From positions 1 through 31,160 of the forward strand of contig JAUCBJ010006514.1 of NCBI GenBank assembly GCA_032718475.1: a stretch of DNA of 31,160 bases. Direction: 5' to 3'. The stretch comes from Nemertoderma westbladi. Taxonomy: Eukaryota > Xenacoelomorpha > Nemertodermatida > Nemertodermatidae. Below the pieces are notes generated by a model, which saw only the letters and a list, made by a program, of their open reading frames with translations, was not told the DNA's origin and searched no databases. The position numbers were made by a program, and so were the translations under genes. Shown here in pieces: positions 1 through 9,974 of this stretch (positions within the stretch are counted from its first letter, which is position 1; every line of letters begins with the position of its first letter).

Positions 1-146
1 AAGCAATCGGTGGAGATAATCAACTCGTGGTGTGGAGATATAATAAATAGGTTTCCAATTAAAATAGGTATTCTTATTACATGATTGCATAATTAAAAGA
101 TGCACCGAAAGTGATCAGGAGACGCAAACATCTAGATCAAAACAAG

Positions 147-186
147 GACTTCTAGAATATAGTATATATTCTATGTTCTAGAAGTC
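147..186. repeat. 40-bp near-perfect palindrome
   Basis: Twenty base pairs can form with two mismatches. The outer 11 bases, GACTTCTAGAA, are exactly complementary to TTCTAGAAGTC. The centre is AT-rich. It lies 8 bp left of a G23 homopolymer. No gene is attached to it. It could be a hairpin remnant of a small mobile element or a template-switch product. Confidence 0.85.
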
Positions 187-194
187 ATTGATTA

Positions 195-217
195 GGGGGG
201 GGGGGGGGGGGGGGGGG
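195..217. repeat. G23 homopolymer
   Basis: An uninterrupted run of 23 G follows the palindrome. Such a run can form G-quadruplexes and its length is unreliable in most assemblies. Confidence 0.95.
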
Positions 218-1639
218 TAGCGCTATTTTAACACAGTGGATGAAAACCTATAGTAACAAGACTTTGTCCAAAATGAATAATTTTTGGTATAAGGGTCTAT
301 CGATAATTTATAATAATTTAGTGCTATTTAGTAGCATAAAAATATTACTAATAATAGTAATATTACTATGCACAATTATTACTCTTCCTACAAACATTAG
401 TTATATAACTAGGTGTTTCGTATATATAATTAGGATATAGTGTTTAATAAAAGTTTTGGTCAACATTTTTTGATATTGATTATTTCCAATTTTATTAACA
501 AATTAAATTTAATTATTTTCATTTTTTTTTATTAACATTTTTCACATTTCGAAGCCAATAAAATGAGTTAGGATCAAAATTGTAAAATATCTAGCAACGA
601 GAAAGCACAAACTCATGCTGAAATTTTTGCTATGGGTGTTTTCCTGGTCGCTGATTTCATTTCTGAGGTCAGTTTTCACTTTTAATGAAATCTAGTTTGT
701 CTGTATGTCTGTCTGTCGGTCTTTCTGACTTGATTGGACTCTCTCTCTGTCAAATTGATGACTACCAATGTTTGGCTGTCAGACTGTCGGTTATATTTTG
801 ACAGACAGGCATACAGACAGAATTACCAAATAATACCAAATTACCTTTAGCTTTTAATTAAATTACCTTTATTTGGCGTTAAGGCCAAATTACCTTAATG
901 ACATCAGAAAGGAAGTTACCAACCACGAAATCCCATACAGGTAATTTTTTTTATTTTCAAACAGACATACTGACGGACAAACCGACAGAAAAACGGACAG
1001 ACAGCCATATCTCGCGAAGTAAGACAGATCTTGCTAAACGGTTTTCAAATTTGGAATCTTGATAAAAAAAATCTGCTCTAGATGAAATATAAAAAAATTT
1101 GCTGCAAAAAATTATTGAAGTAGCGATACGAATCGATAAGAACCATCCACCAATATCCTTGTAAGCTATTTTTGAATTCTAAACATTATAACAAATTATT
1201 TCGCGCCCGCGCAACATATGAAGTGAAGAATATGTAGTAGCATTTCATATTCCACTACAGGGAGTATCATTTCTCAATGATCTGTTATAGCTAAATATAT
1301 CGAAAATTTAAAAAGTCCGGCCAGGCCAGCAGTATGAAAATGTGTGGAACTATCTTCATAACAAATTTCTAATAAATTGATAATACAATTACTATGATTA
1401 AATTAAATAATTAGGGGCGAGGTTGGCTCCGACCTATTAAAGTAGTTGTTGTATTACGGAATATCGTGTTTAATGATCAAGCATAGTAACCAAGGAGACT
1501 GGCCACGTTCTAGTTTTATTAATTAACAATTTCCAATGTAAAACGTTTACTGCACTTGCTGTATAGCTCTACTATATGTAATGTAACAAAAAATGTAAAC
1601 TACTATTACCTCATCTAAGATAAATCTCCACATTTAAAA
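218..1639. other. AT-rich flank with TGTC/GACA inverted arms, no gene seen
   Basis: Most of this stretch is AT-rich with no convincing reading frame. At 701-717 the motif CTGTATGTCTGTCTGTC is mirrored at 800-816 by its reverse complement with one mismatch, giving a hairpin with a loop of about 80 bases. A third GACA-rich stretch lies at about 958-1005. The upstream region of the PH gene presumably contains its promoter, but I see no clear TATA box. Confidence 0.5.
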
Positions 1640-2650
1640 ATGTCTCTTCCGCTAATAAGGGAGTATACGAGGAAAGAGCACCTTTACGAAGACCTGACAA
1701 GTTCATCATTCTGGGTATTTTCCGATGATCTAACCAAGGAATATCACGCTTTCCTAGATCTCCTACAAATATCAAACGAAGATGGGGAAGCCTATTTGGA
1801 GGAGATAGATAGGAAACGCGCATATTATTTGAAGGGAAACACACCAGTCGAACAATTGTTCAGATTTGACAAGAAAGAAAAAGGTGAATGTGGAAATAAG
1901 ACCTGGAAATTTGTCGATCCTATAGATAAAGTGGCTCTGAAGACGCATTGGACATTGTTCGATTGGTTAGAGAGATCGATTGATACTCGATATACCCACG
2001 TGGAGATGTATAGAACAAATCGTTTCGGAGAAACATTTCTTCGATTAGAAGGGGATGAAATTCATCACAAAGGCAAGGGCGGTGGGCTTGTAATCATTCG
2101 CAAACGCAATGGGATCGAGCAACGAACTACCATACACGCCGCTGATAAAGAGGATGTTGACATATTGTTCAACTACTTTCGACAAAAATACGGCGCCAGT
2201 ATTGTCCAATCTAAAAAAAATCTTCAGGAGTTTGTAAAGGAGGGATTCATCTTCAAAGAGAAACCTGCAAAATTGGTAAGGGACGGATTCACCTTAGAAA
2301 AGAAACCTTCAAAAATGAAAGCGAAATGGGGCGAATTGAAATTCAATGGACCGAAAAATATAGAGTTAAGTTTGAGCGTAAATGGTCAACGGTTGGATAG
2401 AGATAAACCTAAACAAAGCATAATCTACGATCTAGCGGATTATAAGTTGGACCCGGTTGAACGTAAACCAGATCCTCATACTATGTTTTTGATAACATTC
2501 GGGATTAGTTTAACCAAAGAATCCAAGAAACAAGGTCGGTTTAGAGACTACCTTCCCCGGAAGAAGTCGTATCTCTGGTTTGAAAGTGAAGAAGTCAGGA
2601 AGGAATGGATGCATAATATCGTGTACCTAAAAAAATGTATTTCATATTAG
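1640..2650 (+). CDS. PH-domain protein, single exon, otherwise unrecognised
   Basis: A 336-aa intact frame. The ATG has AAAA before it (good Kozak context) and is preceded by an in-frame TAA at 1616-1618, so this is the first Met of the frame. Residues about 229-332 look like a pleckstrin homology domain: KWGEL opening strand, a central stretch ending HTMFLITF, then SYLWFESEEVRKEWMHNI with the near-invariant C-terminal Trp at residue 323. Residues about 115-190 may be a second, more divergent PH-like or other beta fold, but this is weak. PH domains bind phosphoinositides or proteins at membranes, so a cytoplasmic adaptor role is inferred. Residues 199-226 are two 14-aa tandem copies (DNA 2234-2275 and 2276-2317). 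No signal peptide or membrane segment is seen. An AATAAA follows at 2680. Lack of introns could mean a retrogene or the terminal coding exon of a larger gene. I do not recognise the family. Confidence 0.8.
   Translation: MSLPLIREYTRKEHLYEDLTSSSFWVFSDDLTKEYHAFLDLLQISNEDGEAYLEEIDRKRAYYLKGNTPVEQLFRFDKKEKGECGNKTWKFVDPIDKVALKTHWTLFDWLERSIDTRYTHVEMYRTNRFGETFLRLEGDEIHHKGKGGGLVIIRKRNGIEQRTTIHAADKEDVDILFNYFRQKYGASIVQSKKNLQEFVKEGFIFKEKPAKLVRDGFTLEKKPSKMKAKWGELKFNGPKNIELSLSVNGQRLDRDKPKQSIIYDLADYKLDPVERKPDPHTMFLITFGISLTKESKKQGRFRDYLPRKKSYLWFESEEVRKEWMHNIVYLKKCISY
2234..2317 (+). repeat. 42-bp in-frame tandem duplication inside the PH gene
   Basis: Two adjacent 42-bp copies begin GTAAAGGAGGGATTC and GTAAGGGACGGATTC and end at residues KPAKL and KPSKM. 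They encode basic, Phe-containing 14-aa segments just before the PH domain. The reading frame is kept, and most differences leave the pattern GF...EKKP.K intact. Confidence 0.85.
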
Positions 2651-2679
2651 TAGAAAATATATGTTCTTATTTATTGACA

Positions 2680-2685
2680 AATAAA
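2680..2685 (+). promoter_or_regulatory. Candidate polyadenylation signal AATAAA
   Basis: A canonical AATAAA begins 30 bases after the stop codon end of the PH gene (2650). This is close, but consistent with a short 3' UTR. Confidence 0.5.
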
Positions 2686-2807
2686 TAGCGTCACTCAGAT
2701 TCGAAATCATTTCGAACGCCAATTTTCCGTCATTTCCCATCCACATTCGTTTATACAGATTACCAACATATACCAACAAACTACAGCATGACCAATAATA
2801 TAGATGT

Positions 2808-3167
2808 TCTCCAGTCTGCCGTTAGAGGCGCGAAATATCAAAGTGAAAACCTTCCACAGTTTCCTTGATTTTGCTTCGTTCAAGCTGAAACTTGGCAGAT
2901 ATACTGTACATGCTATGCAAGACAATAGAATACCAACCACAGGCAGCGTCTTTGTTTGGAGGGTAATCCCTCTGCAGTTCTCCAGTCTACCGCTAGTGGG
3001 CGGAAATGAGAACATTTCAGAAATGTCTGAAATGAAAACCTTCAGCCATTTCGTGTTGTTGTTTATAATCATTTCTTCCTGATTTATACCTGGCACAATA
3101 TTCTAGTCCTCAAACTGAGTTTTTGCAAGGTCTTAAATCGACTGCAGTTACCCAGTCTGCCTCTAGG
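2808..3167 (+). repeat. Three copies of a CAGTCTRCC motif with flanks
   Basis: At 2808, 2979 and 3151 the sequence contains CCAGTCTGCCGTTAGAGGCG, CCAGTCTACCGCTAGTGGGC and a shorter CCAGTCTGCCTCTAGG. After copies 1 and 2 a GTGAAAACCTTC / ATGAAAACCTTC block recurs, so the spacing of about 170 bp reflects a degenerate duplication. A fourth copy lies on the other strand at 14735-14760. The core CCGCTAGNGGGCG resembles a CTCF site, which is inference only. Confidence 0.55.
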
Positions 3168-3292
3168 TTTTAAAGTGTAAGGGGACATCTGCCTGCATAC
3201 ATTTTGCTTATAATTCTTTCGATTTGACACTTAACATATGTTTAAGTCTTGTGCGGCACGAAGGCCCCAACTTCCTATACTTTATAGGACAC

Positions 3293-3835
3293 AAACATTA
3301 TTGAGGGGACACAAACATTAATGAGGGACACAAATATTAATCAGGGACACTAATATTAATGAGGGATACCAACATTAATCAGGGATTCAAACATTAATCA
3401 GGGACACAAACATTAATCAGGGACACAAATTAAGTGGCACAAACATTAATAAGGGACAAAAACATTAATTAGGGACACACATTAATCAAGGGCACATACA
3501 TTAATAAGGGACACAGATATTAATCATAGTAACAATGTGTTGGCAAGCTGTATTTATCGAGGTGTTTGTTATCCCTTCCTATAATAGAGATATTAATCAG
3601 GGTCACAAACATTAATGAGGGACACACATTAACGAGGGGCACAAACATTAATGAGGGACACACAGTAATCAGGGACACAAACATTAATGAGGGACATAAA
3701 CATTAATGTGGGACATAAACATTAATGATGGAGTAAAACAGTAATCATAGACACTAAAATAAATCTCGGACACAAACATTAATGAGGGGTTCACATTAAT
3801 CAGGGGCACAAACATTAATAGGGGTGAATCATGGA
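3293..3835 (+). repeat. Degenerate ~20-bp minisatellite
   Basis: Repeats of ACACAAACATTAATSAGGG, roughly 20 bases each, run through this interval with many substitutions and indels. They are interrupted at about 3520-3590 by an unrelated sequence. The decay suggests an old array. No coding potential is seen. Confidence 0.85.
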
Positions 3836-3869
3836 ATACTAAATATACATGTATATTTAGTATTCCATG
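3830..3869. repeat. Perfect 40-bp palindrome with 8-bp flanking direct repeats
   Basis: The 40 bases are their own exact reverse complement, starting CATGGAATACTAAATATA. GGGTGAAT occurs at 3822-3829 and again at 3869-3876, overlapping the last palindrome base. This is the arrangement expected of a tiny insertion with an 8-bp target-site duplication. An 8-bp duplication is the hAT-superfamily length, but the ends do not show a clear hAT terminus. Confidence 0.9.
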
Positions 3870-3876
3870 GGTGAAT

Positions 3877-4344
3877 GCTTGCCAATGGATATTAATATGA
3901 ACGATGGTGATGCTTGCCATCAGACGATCAGATATGATAAACTGATATACTGAAAAAAATACTACCATGGGAACGTGAGCTTCGATCAAAGTAGCGCCGC
4001 TTTCTATACATTCCAACTACCTAATTAGATGGAAATTAATTGAAATCGACGTTTGGTTACCTAGTTCAGCTGCCTGTTTTGCTGCCACCCCTCAATTGGT
4101 AAAAACATAGTTTATTGGTTTTGTCAGATTAATATGTTTTATTGTTGTTATTTTACTGCTTGACAGTAATAAGAATCGTAATACTGTAATATATTGTATG
4201 TGTATGGGTGGTAACAGGAATCACTAAGTGCGATGGGGGGTAACATGAATGGAATGGAATGGTAGTGCCCATGATTAATGATTGTACTTTGTACCCTTGA
4301 TTGATATCTGTCCCTCGTTTAATGTTTGTGTATCTCATATCATC
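3877..4344. other. Unique spacer ending in inverted units of the 20-bp minisatellite
   Basis: From 3877 to about 4250 I see no gene. At about 4262-4340 the strand carries CCCTCGTTTAATGTTTGTG, the reverse complement of the 3293-3835 unit, together with one or two degenerate neighbours. The minisatellite is therefore present in both orientations around the palindrome and ends at the start of the LINE. Confidence 0.6.
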
Positions 4345-7171
4345 TTTGGGTCAGGTCAGGTATTCTAGGGGTATATGGCCTGACCAGGCAGATGGTGATC
4401 TACCAATGGCTGGTCAGGAGTAAAGTGTTCTCATGTCCACTCTGAGAGCACTTCACTGCGACCTGCACCTGGCAGAAAGGGTACAGGGCATGACCCAGCA
4501 TTTATGAGCTGCAACAGCCAATGGTGGGTCATGTGCGCCAGAGTAGATATGGGTGATGGGCCTCATATCTGATTCCATTGCGACACCCACCCTGTGGAAT
4601 GGCAAACCAGGGTGTGGTATTTGCCCCGAGAGCTGACTCGGCAAAAAAGCACCCCCCAACCCCCACTATGGATTACATTAGCAATGCGGAGGTCCGGCCA
4701 CTAGAGGCCAGTGGAATTACCGGACACAATCGGCCTCACAGGCGTCAGTTAACTCCTGACCGGCTGCCTGTCTCACCCCCGTACTGGAGAGAGAGCAGCC
4801 AACAATTCTTTGAGTCCCTTTCCTGATGACCTTTCTGGCCCAAATCCTGGGTCACCAGGGAGGCCAGATTGTGATGGGGTGAGGGATTCTGGAGTTGGAG
4901 GTTACTCTCATGTTCCACCCCGACCAACAAAGCCATTGGTGAATCTGAGGCAAGTCACTAGACTAGCCTCAGTAAACACCCTAACACTCGGGTCCCCAAT
5001 GCGACAAGGTGAGCTGACTGCCTTGGCAGATAAGCTTTCTCTTAGCGCAGTGGGTGTTCAAGAGCACCGAATGCAGACTGGACAGACTGATGAGGTTCTG
5101 ATTAAGGACATGGGGGGCGGTTGGCGACTCGCCCTCGCGTCAGCAGATAATAGTGGCAATGGAGGAATTGGTCTATTGATGAATCCAACTGCACATGCAG
5201 CATTGGACAAAATAGACCAAATCTCTAACCGCATCATCCGTTGCCACTTATCATGTTCTGGAATACTGGCTAAGAAGTTTCCTAAAGTGGTTCTGATTGT
5301 GTGCTATTCTCCAACTAGTGTTGCCCCTGTAGAGGAGGTGGAAAATTTCTACCACAATATACAAACAGCTAATGATGGAGTGGATCAGCATGCATTCTTA
5401 ACATTCCTGGGAGACTTTAATGCAAGTCTGCATCAATCACCTACATCGCCCTGGGTCAATAGCAATAGTGTTAACCGAAATTCTGTCCATCTTCAGGATT
5501 TTATCTCTGGAAATGGATTGTTATCGGCTGGAACCCAGTTCAAGAAGCGAACTGGAAAGCTATGGACTCATAGTGGACCCAGTGGTCACAAGTCCCAGAT
5601 AGACCATATTCTGTTTCGTAGGAAATACAGGAGCTCCATGCTCCACTGTTATGCATTTACACTTCGCCCTTCTCCAGTGATCACTGCCTTATTGTGGCCA
5701 AGGTAAGACTTAGTCTGCGTGGTAGCAGAACAACGAAATCTGCCTTGCCGCGGCATGACTGGTCCTCTCTGTTGCAACAGCCAAGTGTGAGATCCAGCTT
5801 CACACTACAGCTGAGCAACAGGTATGAGGCTCTTGCCTCTGAGGCGGCAGATCACTGTGAGGGCTATACTGCCTTTACAGAAGCAGTTAAGTTAGCAGCT
5901 GCAGAAACAGTTCCTGTATACCCTCGAAACAGGAAAAGGGCCCCCTGGACTGACAACAAAATTCAGAAGTGCCGAAATGACCTTCATAAGGCGCAGAAAG
6001 AGTCCCGACTCAAACAGACTACAGCGGCCAAGAATGCAGTTAAGGCTGCATCTAGGCCCCTGAACAGGCAGTACTCTGTTAATCTACAGGAGCTAATAAA
6101 CCAACAGGTTGATGCCATCAATGATGCTGATGGCAGCAGGCAATCATCCCAGGCATGGAAATCGATCAATTTGCTTACTGGGCGGAAAAGCCAACCAACC
6201 ACCAAGGTTAAGGCTGAATCACCAGCCGATCGCCTCAATGGTTGGAAAGCCCACTTTGAAAAGCTCCTCAATAATGACAGGGTATTGCCTGATAACTTTA
6301 TAGAAGTAAAAGTGTCTGAGTCTGTACTCCCAGATATTCCCATTGGCGATATCTCCTTTGCAGAAGTGAAGGCAGCTGCAAAGAGCATTAAGACCAATCG
6401 TGCCAGTGGAGTAGATGGTGTTCCCCCTGAGGTCTTTAAAATACCTGAGTGTTTAAAGCTCATCTATCCCATCATAGTAGACATGTACCGAACAACATGA
6501 GTTCCACAAGAAATGAAAACAAATAAGTTGGTGCCAGTGCCCAAGAAGGGCAACCCAACACTCTATGGTTCTTTTCGGGGAATCTCATTGATCTCGATTG
6601 CTGCAAAGCTATACAATAGAATTCTATTAAATCGCATCAGGGATCCCATTGAGAGACTGATCCGTGGAAATCAGAATGGGTTCCGTAAAGGTCGTGGGAC
6701 CATGGAGCCCATTTTGGCACTTAGAAGGATAATTGAAGAGTTATCAAAAAAGAAAGACAGGCATCTACTGTAGCTGTTATCTTTGTTGACTTCTTCAAGG
6801 CCTTTGATTCAGTCTCTCGCTCACGTATGTTCAACATACTTTCATTATATGGGATTCCTGATGAAATTATTGCAGCAATCAGATCAGTATACGATGGTTC
6901 GACAACATTTGTGTCTACTGTTGACGGTGACACAGAACCATTTGAAGTGTTATGGGGCGTCCTCCAAGGAGACACACTTGCGCCATTCTTGTTCATTATT
7001 GTGGTTGACTATGTTCTACGCATGTCCTTAGATCATCATAATGATGATGGGGTGATGATAACTCCACCTACTGTCTCCAGAAGTCGAGGAAATCCTGCCA
7101 AGTACCTAACTGATCTAGACTTTGCTGATGACTTAGGAGTACTCTCCGAATCATTAGAGGGAGCCCAACGC
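4345..7171 (+). mobile_element. 5' portion of an APE-type non-LTR retrotransposon (RTE-like), 3'-truncated
   Basis: The element appears to begin near 4345 with about 460 bp of GC-richer leader (GTCAGGTCAGG onward). It continues through an endonuclease and reverse transcriptase region, then stops abruptly after GAGCCCAACG at 7171. The segment 6794-7171 is nearly identical to the start of the minus-strand fragment at 15825-16203, so the two are copies of one family. Joined conceptually they would span about 3.6 kb, typical of RTE-clade LINEs. The clade assignment is inferred from length, single-ORF layout and the trinucleotide tail of the other copy. Losing the 3' end is unusual for LINEs and points to a later deletion or rearrangement. 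I found no target-site duplication here. Confidence 0.85.
4810..7171 (+). pseudogene. LINE endonuclease-reverse transcriptase, broken reading frame
   Basis: The endonuclease region shows VNTLTLGS, GVQEHRM (catalytic Glu), VCYSPTS, LGDFNASL, QIDHIL and SDHCLIVAKV, the full APE motif series. The frame shifts just before SDH (about 5660-5676, from frame 1 to frame 3). The RT follows with KTNRASGVDGVPPEVFK, then an in-frame TGA at 6498 where relatives usually have Trp, then KLVPVPKKG, FRGISLISIAAKLYNR and NQNGFRKGRGTMEPI. A second frameshift near 6770 precedes FVDFFKAFDS (catalytic Asp), GVLQGDTLAPF and FADD at 7121-7132. Two frameshifts, one stop and the lost 3' end make this copy dead. The motifs are well preserved, so it decayed recently. 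The exact start codon is uncertain; the frame is open from 4810. Confidence 0.85.
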
Positions 7172-7807
7172 AAATCCCATCTCGGCGAATTAATATCCCG
7201 CCTCAATGTTAAATTCTCAATATAGGGAAAGGAGCAGATTACAGTGGCACGTTATTTTAATCAAAACAACAAACTAAACAAAATAGAACAGGTGACAGTT
7301 TAATTTTTGAGAGTAATTAATAATAAATTTCAAAAATAATAAATTTCATTATTGTATTAGCAATTATTGTATTGCTATATTCAGTGGAAAATAAATCAAT
7401 TAAGCGGGTCTTCACCACCTGCTGGAACTGGTTTATCGGCACTAGTATTATTTTTTGTGTTTTTGAGTGTTTCTTTGATATTGGTGAATGTTCTAGAATA
7501 TTAGTAGATATTTTTTATGATAGCTAGTGTTTTTTACTCGCTAGTATTTTTGAAAATAATAGAAATAAAAAAATTTATATACGCCCTAAACTGTTATAAT
7601 AACATCAATATTTTTGGTCATTAATATATTCTGCAACAGCTTAAACCTGAAAGAAATATCAATGTTTTCCTATATTTTTTATATTTTCAAAAAATATTAG
7701 CTAGTAAAGTTGGGGGAGAGGTCGATTTTGTTGGATGTGGGAATGTTTTTGGGAAATTTTTTTGGGGGTGGGGGCGAAATTGGGCGAATATGAGATATTG
7801 ATTCAGA
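7172..7807. other. AT-rich spacer, no gene seen
   Basis: After the LINE break the sequence is AT-rich with short direct repeats (AATAATAAATTTCA twice near 7320-7350). It becomes G-rich just before the poly-C minisatellite. I see no exon, RNA gene or mobile terminus. Confidence 0.5.
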
Positions 7808-9689
7808 CCACCCCCCCCCCCCCCCCCCCCCAACGAAGTTGAATGAACCCCGTACGCCTATGTATACTAGTTGAATGAACCCCGTACGCCTATGTATACT
7901 AGTTGTATGAACCCCGTATGCCTATGTATACTAGTGGATACAGCCCCCCCCCCCCCCCCCCCCCAACGAAGTTGAATGAACCCCGTACGCCTATGTATAA
8001 TAGTGGATACAGCCCCCCCAACGAAGTTGAATGAACCCCGTACGCCTATGTATACTAGTTGTATGAACCCCGTACGCCTATGTATACTAGTTGTATGAAC
8101 CCCGTATGCCTATGTATACTAGTTGAATGAACCCCGTACGCCTATGTATACTAGTTGAATGAACCCCGTACTCCTATGTATACTAGTTGAATGAACCCCG
8201 TACGCCTATGTATACTAGTTGAATGAACCCCGTACGCCTATGTATACTAGTTGAATGAACCCCGTACGCCTATGTATACTAGTTGAATGAACCCCGTACG
8301 CCCATGTATACTAGTTGAATGAACCCCGTACGCCTACGTATACTAGTTGAATGAACCCCATACGCCTATGTATACTAGTTGAATGAACCCCGTACACCTA
8401 TGTATACTAGTTGAATGAACCCCGTACGCCTATGTATACTAGTTGAATGAACCCCGTACGCCTATGTATACTAGTTGAATGAACCCCGTACACCTATGTA
8501 TACTAGTGGATACAGCCCCCCCCCCCCCCCCCCCCCAACGAAGTTGAATGAACCCCGTACGCCTATGTATAATAGTGGATACAGCCCCCCCCCCCCCCAA
8601 CAAAGTTGAATGAGCCCCGTATGCCTATGTATACTAGTTGAATGAGCCCCGTACGCCTATGTATACTAGTGAACCCCGTACGCCTATGTATACTAGTGAA
8701 CCCCGTACGCCTATGTATACTAGTGGATACAGCCCCCCCCCCCCCCCCCCCCCCCCCAACGAAGTTGAATGAACCCCGTACGCCTATGTATAATAGTGGA
8801 TACAGCCCCCCCCCCCCAACAAAGTTGAATGAGCCCCGTATGCCTATGTATACTAGTTGAATGAACCCCGTACGCCTATGTATACTAGTGGATACAGCCC
8901 CCCCCCCCCCAACGAAGTTGAATGAACCCCGTACGCCTATGTATAATAGTGGATACAGCCCCCCCAACGAAGTTGAATGAACCCCGTACGCCTATGTATA
9001 CTAGTTGAATGAACCCCGTACGCCTATGTATACTAGTTGAATGAACCCCGTACGCCTATGTATACTAGTGAACCCCATACGCCTATGTATACTAGTGAAC
9101 CCCGTACGCCTATGTATACTAGTGAACCCCATACGCCTATGTATACTAGTGAACCCCGTACGCCTATGTATACTAGTGAACCCCGTACGCCTATGTATAC
9201 TAGTTGAATGAACCCCGTACGCCTATGTATACTAGTTGAATGAACCCCGTATGCCTATGTATACTAGTTGAATGAACCCCGTACGCCTATGTATACTAGT
9301 TGAATGAACCCCGTACGCCTATGTATACTAGTTGAATGAACCCCGTACCCCTATGTATACTAGTGAACCCCGTACGCCTATGTATACTAGTGAACCCTGT
9401 ACGCCTATGTATACTAGTGAACCCCGTACGCCTATGTATACTAGTGAACCCCGTACGCCTATGTATACTAGTGAACCCCGTACGCCTATGTATACTAGTG
9501 AACCCCGTACGCCTATGTATACTAGTAAACCCCGTACGCCTATGTATACTAGTGAACCCCGTACGCCTATGTATACTAGTGAACCCCGTACGCCTATGTA
9601 TACTAGTGAACCCCGTACGCCTATGTATACTAGTGAACCCCATACGCCTATGTATACTAGTGAACCCCGTACGCCTATGTATACTAGTG
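7808..9689. repeat. 27/32-bp minisatellite interleaved with poly-C tracts
   Basis: The core GAACCCCGTACGCCTATGTA plus TACTAGT recurs throughout. Two unit lengths are mixed: 32 bp with GTTGAATGAACCCC and 27 bp with GTGAACCCC. In the left half, C runs of about 7 to more than 25 bases recur between GGATACAG and AACGAAGTTGAATG. A compound block (poly-C, AACGAAG unit ending ATAATAG, second poly-C, AACAAAG unit) occurs at about 8509 and again at about 8724, a higher-order repeat. The right end (9360-9689) is pure 27-bp units. Every frame is open, which explains long meaningless ORFs. Confidence 0.95.
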
Positions 9690-9974
9690 CCGCATTACTT
9701 TATACTATGGATATTTCACTATGGATATATAATAATAATGATTTTACAAATAAAATTAAATAAACAGGAAAATTGTATTTAGATAGACATCCTAAATACA
9801 GTCCGAGTCATCATAAAATGACACTATTGCTAATCATTGTGTTTAACATTGCTAATCATGGTGTGTTTAACATTGCTAATCATGGTGTTTAACATTGCTA
9901 ATCATGGTGTTTAACAAATTATTTAAAAGAATAATTGTGTACTAGAATGTTTGGCTATTGAATAGCCTCGCGCA
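9690..9974. repeat. Spacer with a short 22-bp tandem repeat
   Basis: At about 9826-9915 the sequence GTGTTTAACATTGCTAATC repeats roughly four times with a 22-24-bp period. The rest is AT-rich with no gene. Confidence 0.75.

Noticed and set aside
240-440. 66-aa ORF with a hydrophobic stretch
   Set aside because: AT-rich sequence gives Ile/Leu/Tyr-rich chance translations; there is no supporting signal or splice context.
2707-3096. 129-aa minus and 92-aa plus ORFs after the PH gene
   Set aside because: They cover the dispersed CAGTCTRCC repeat and show no domain or codon pattern on either strand.
4153-4344. Target-site duplication for the plus-strand LINE
   Set aside because: TATCTCATATCATC at the left and AATCCCATCTCGG after 7171 are only vaguely similar and the 3' end is missing.
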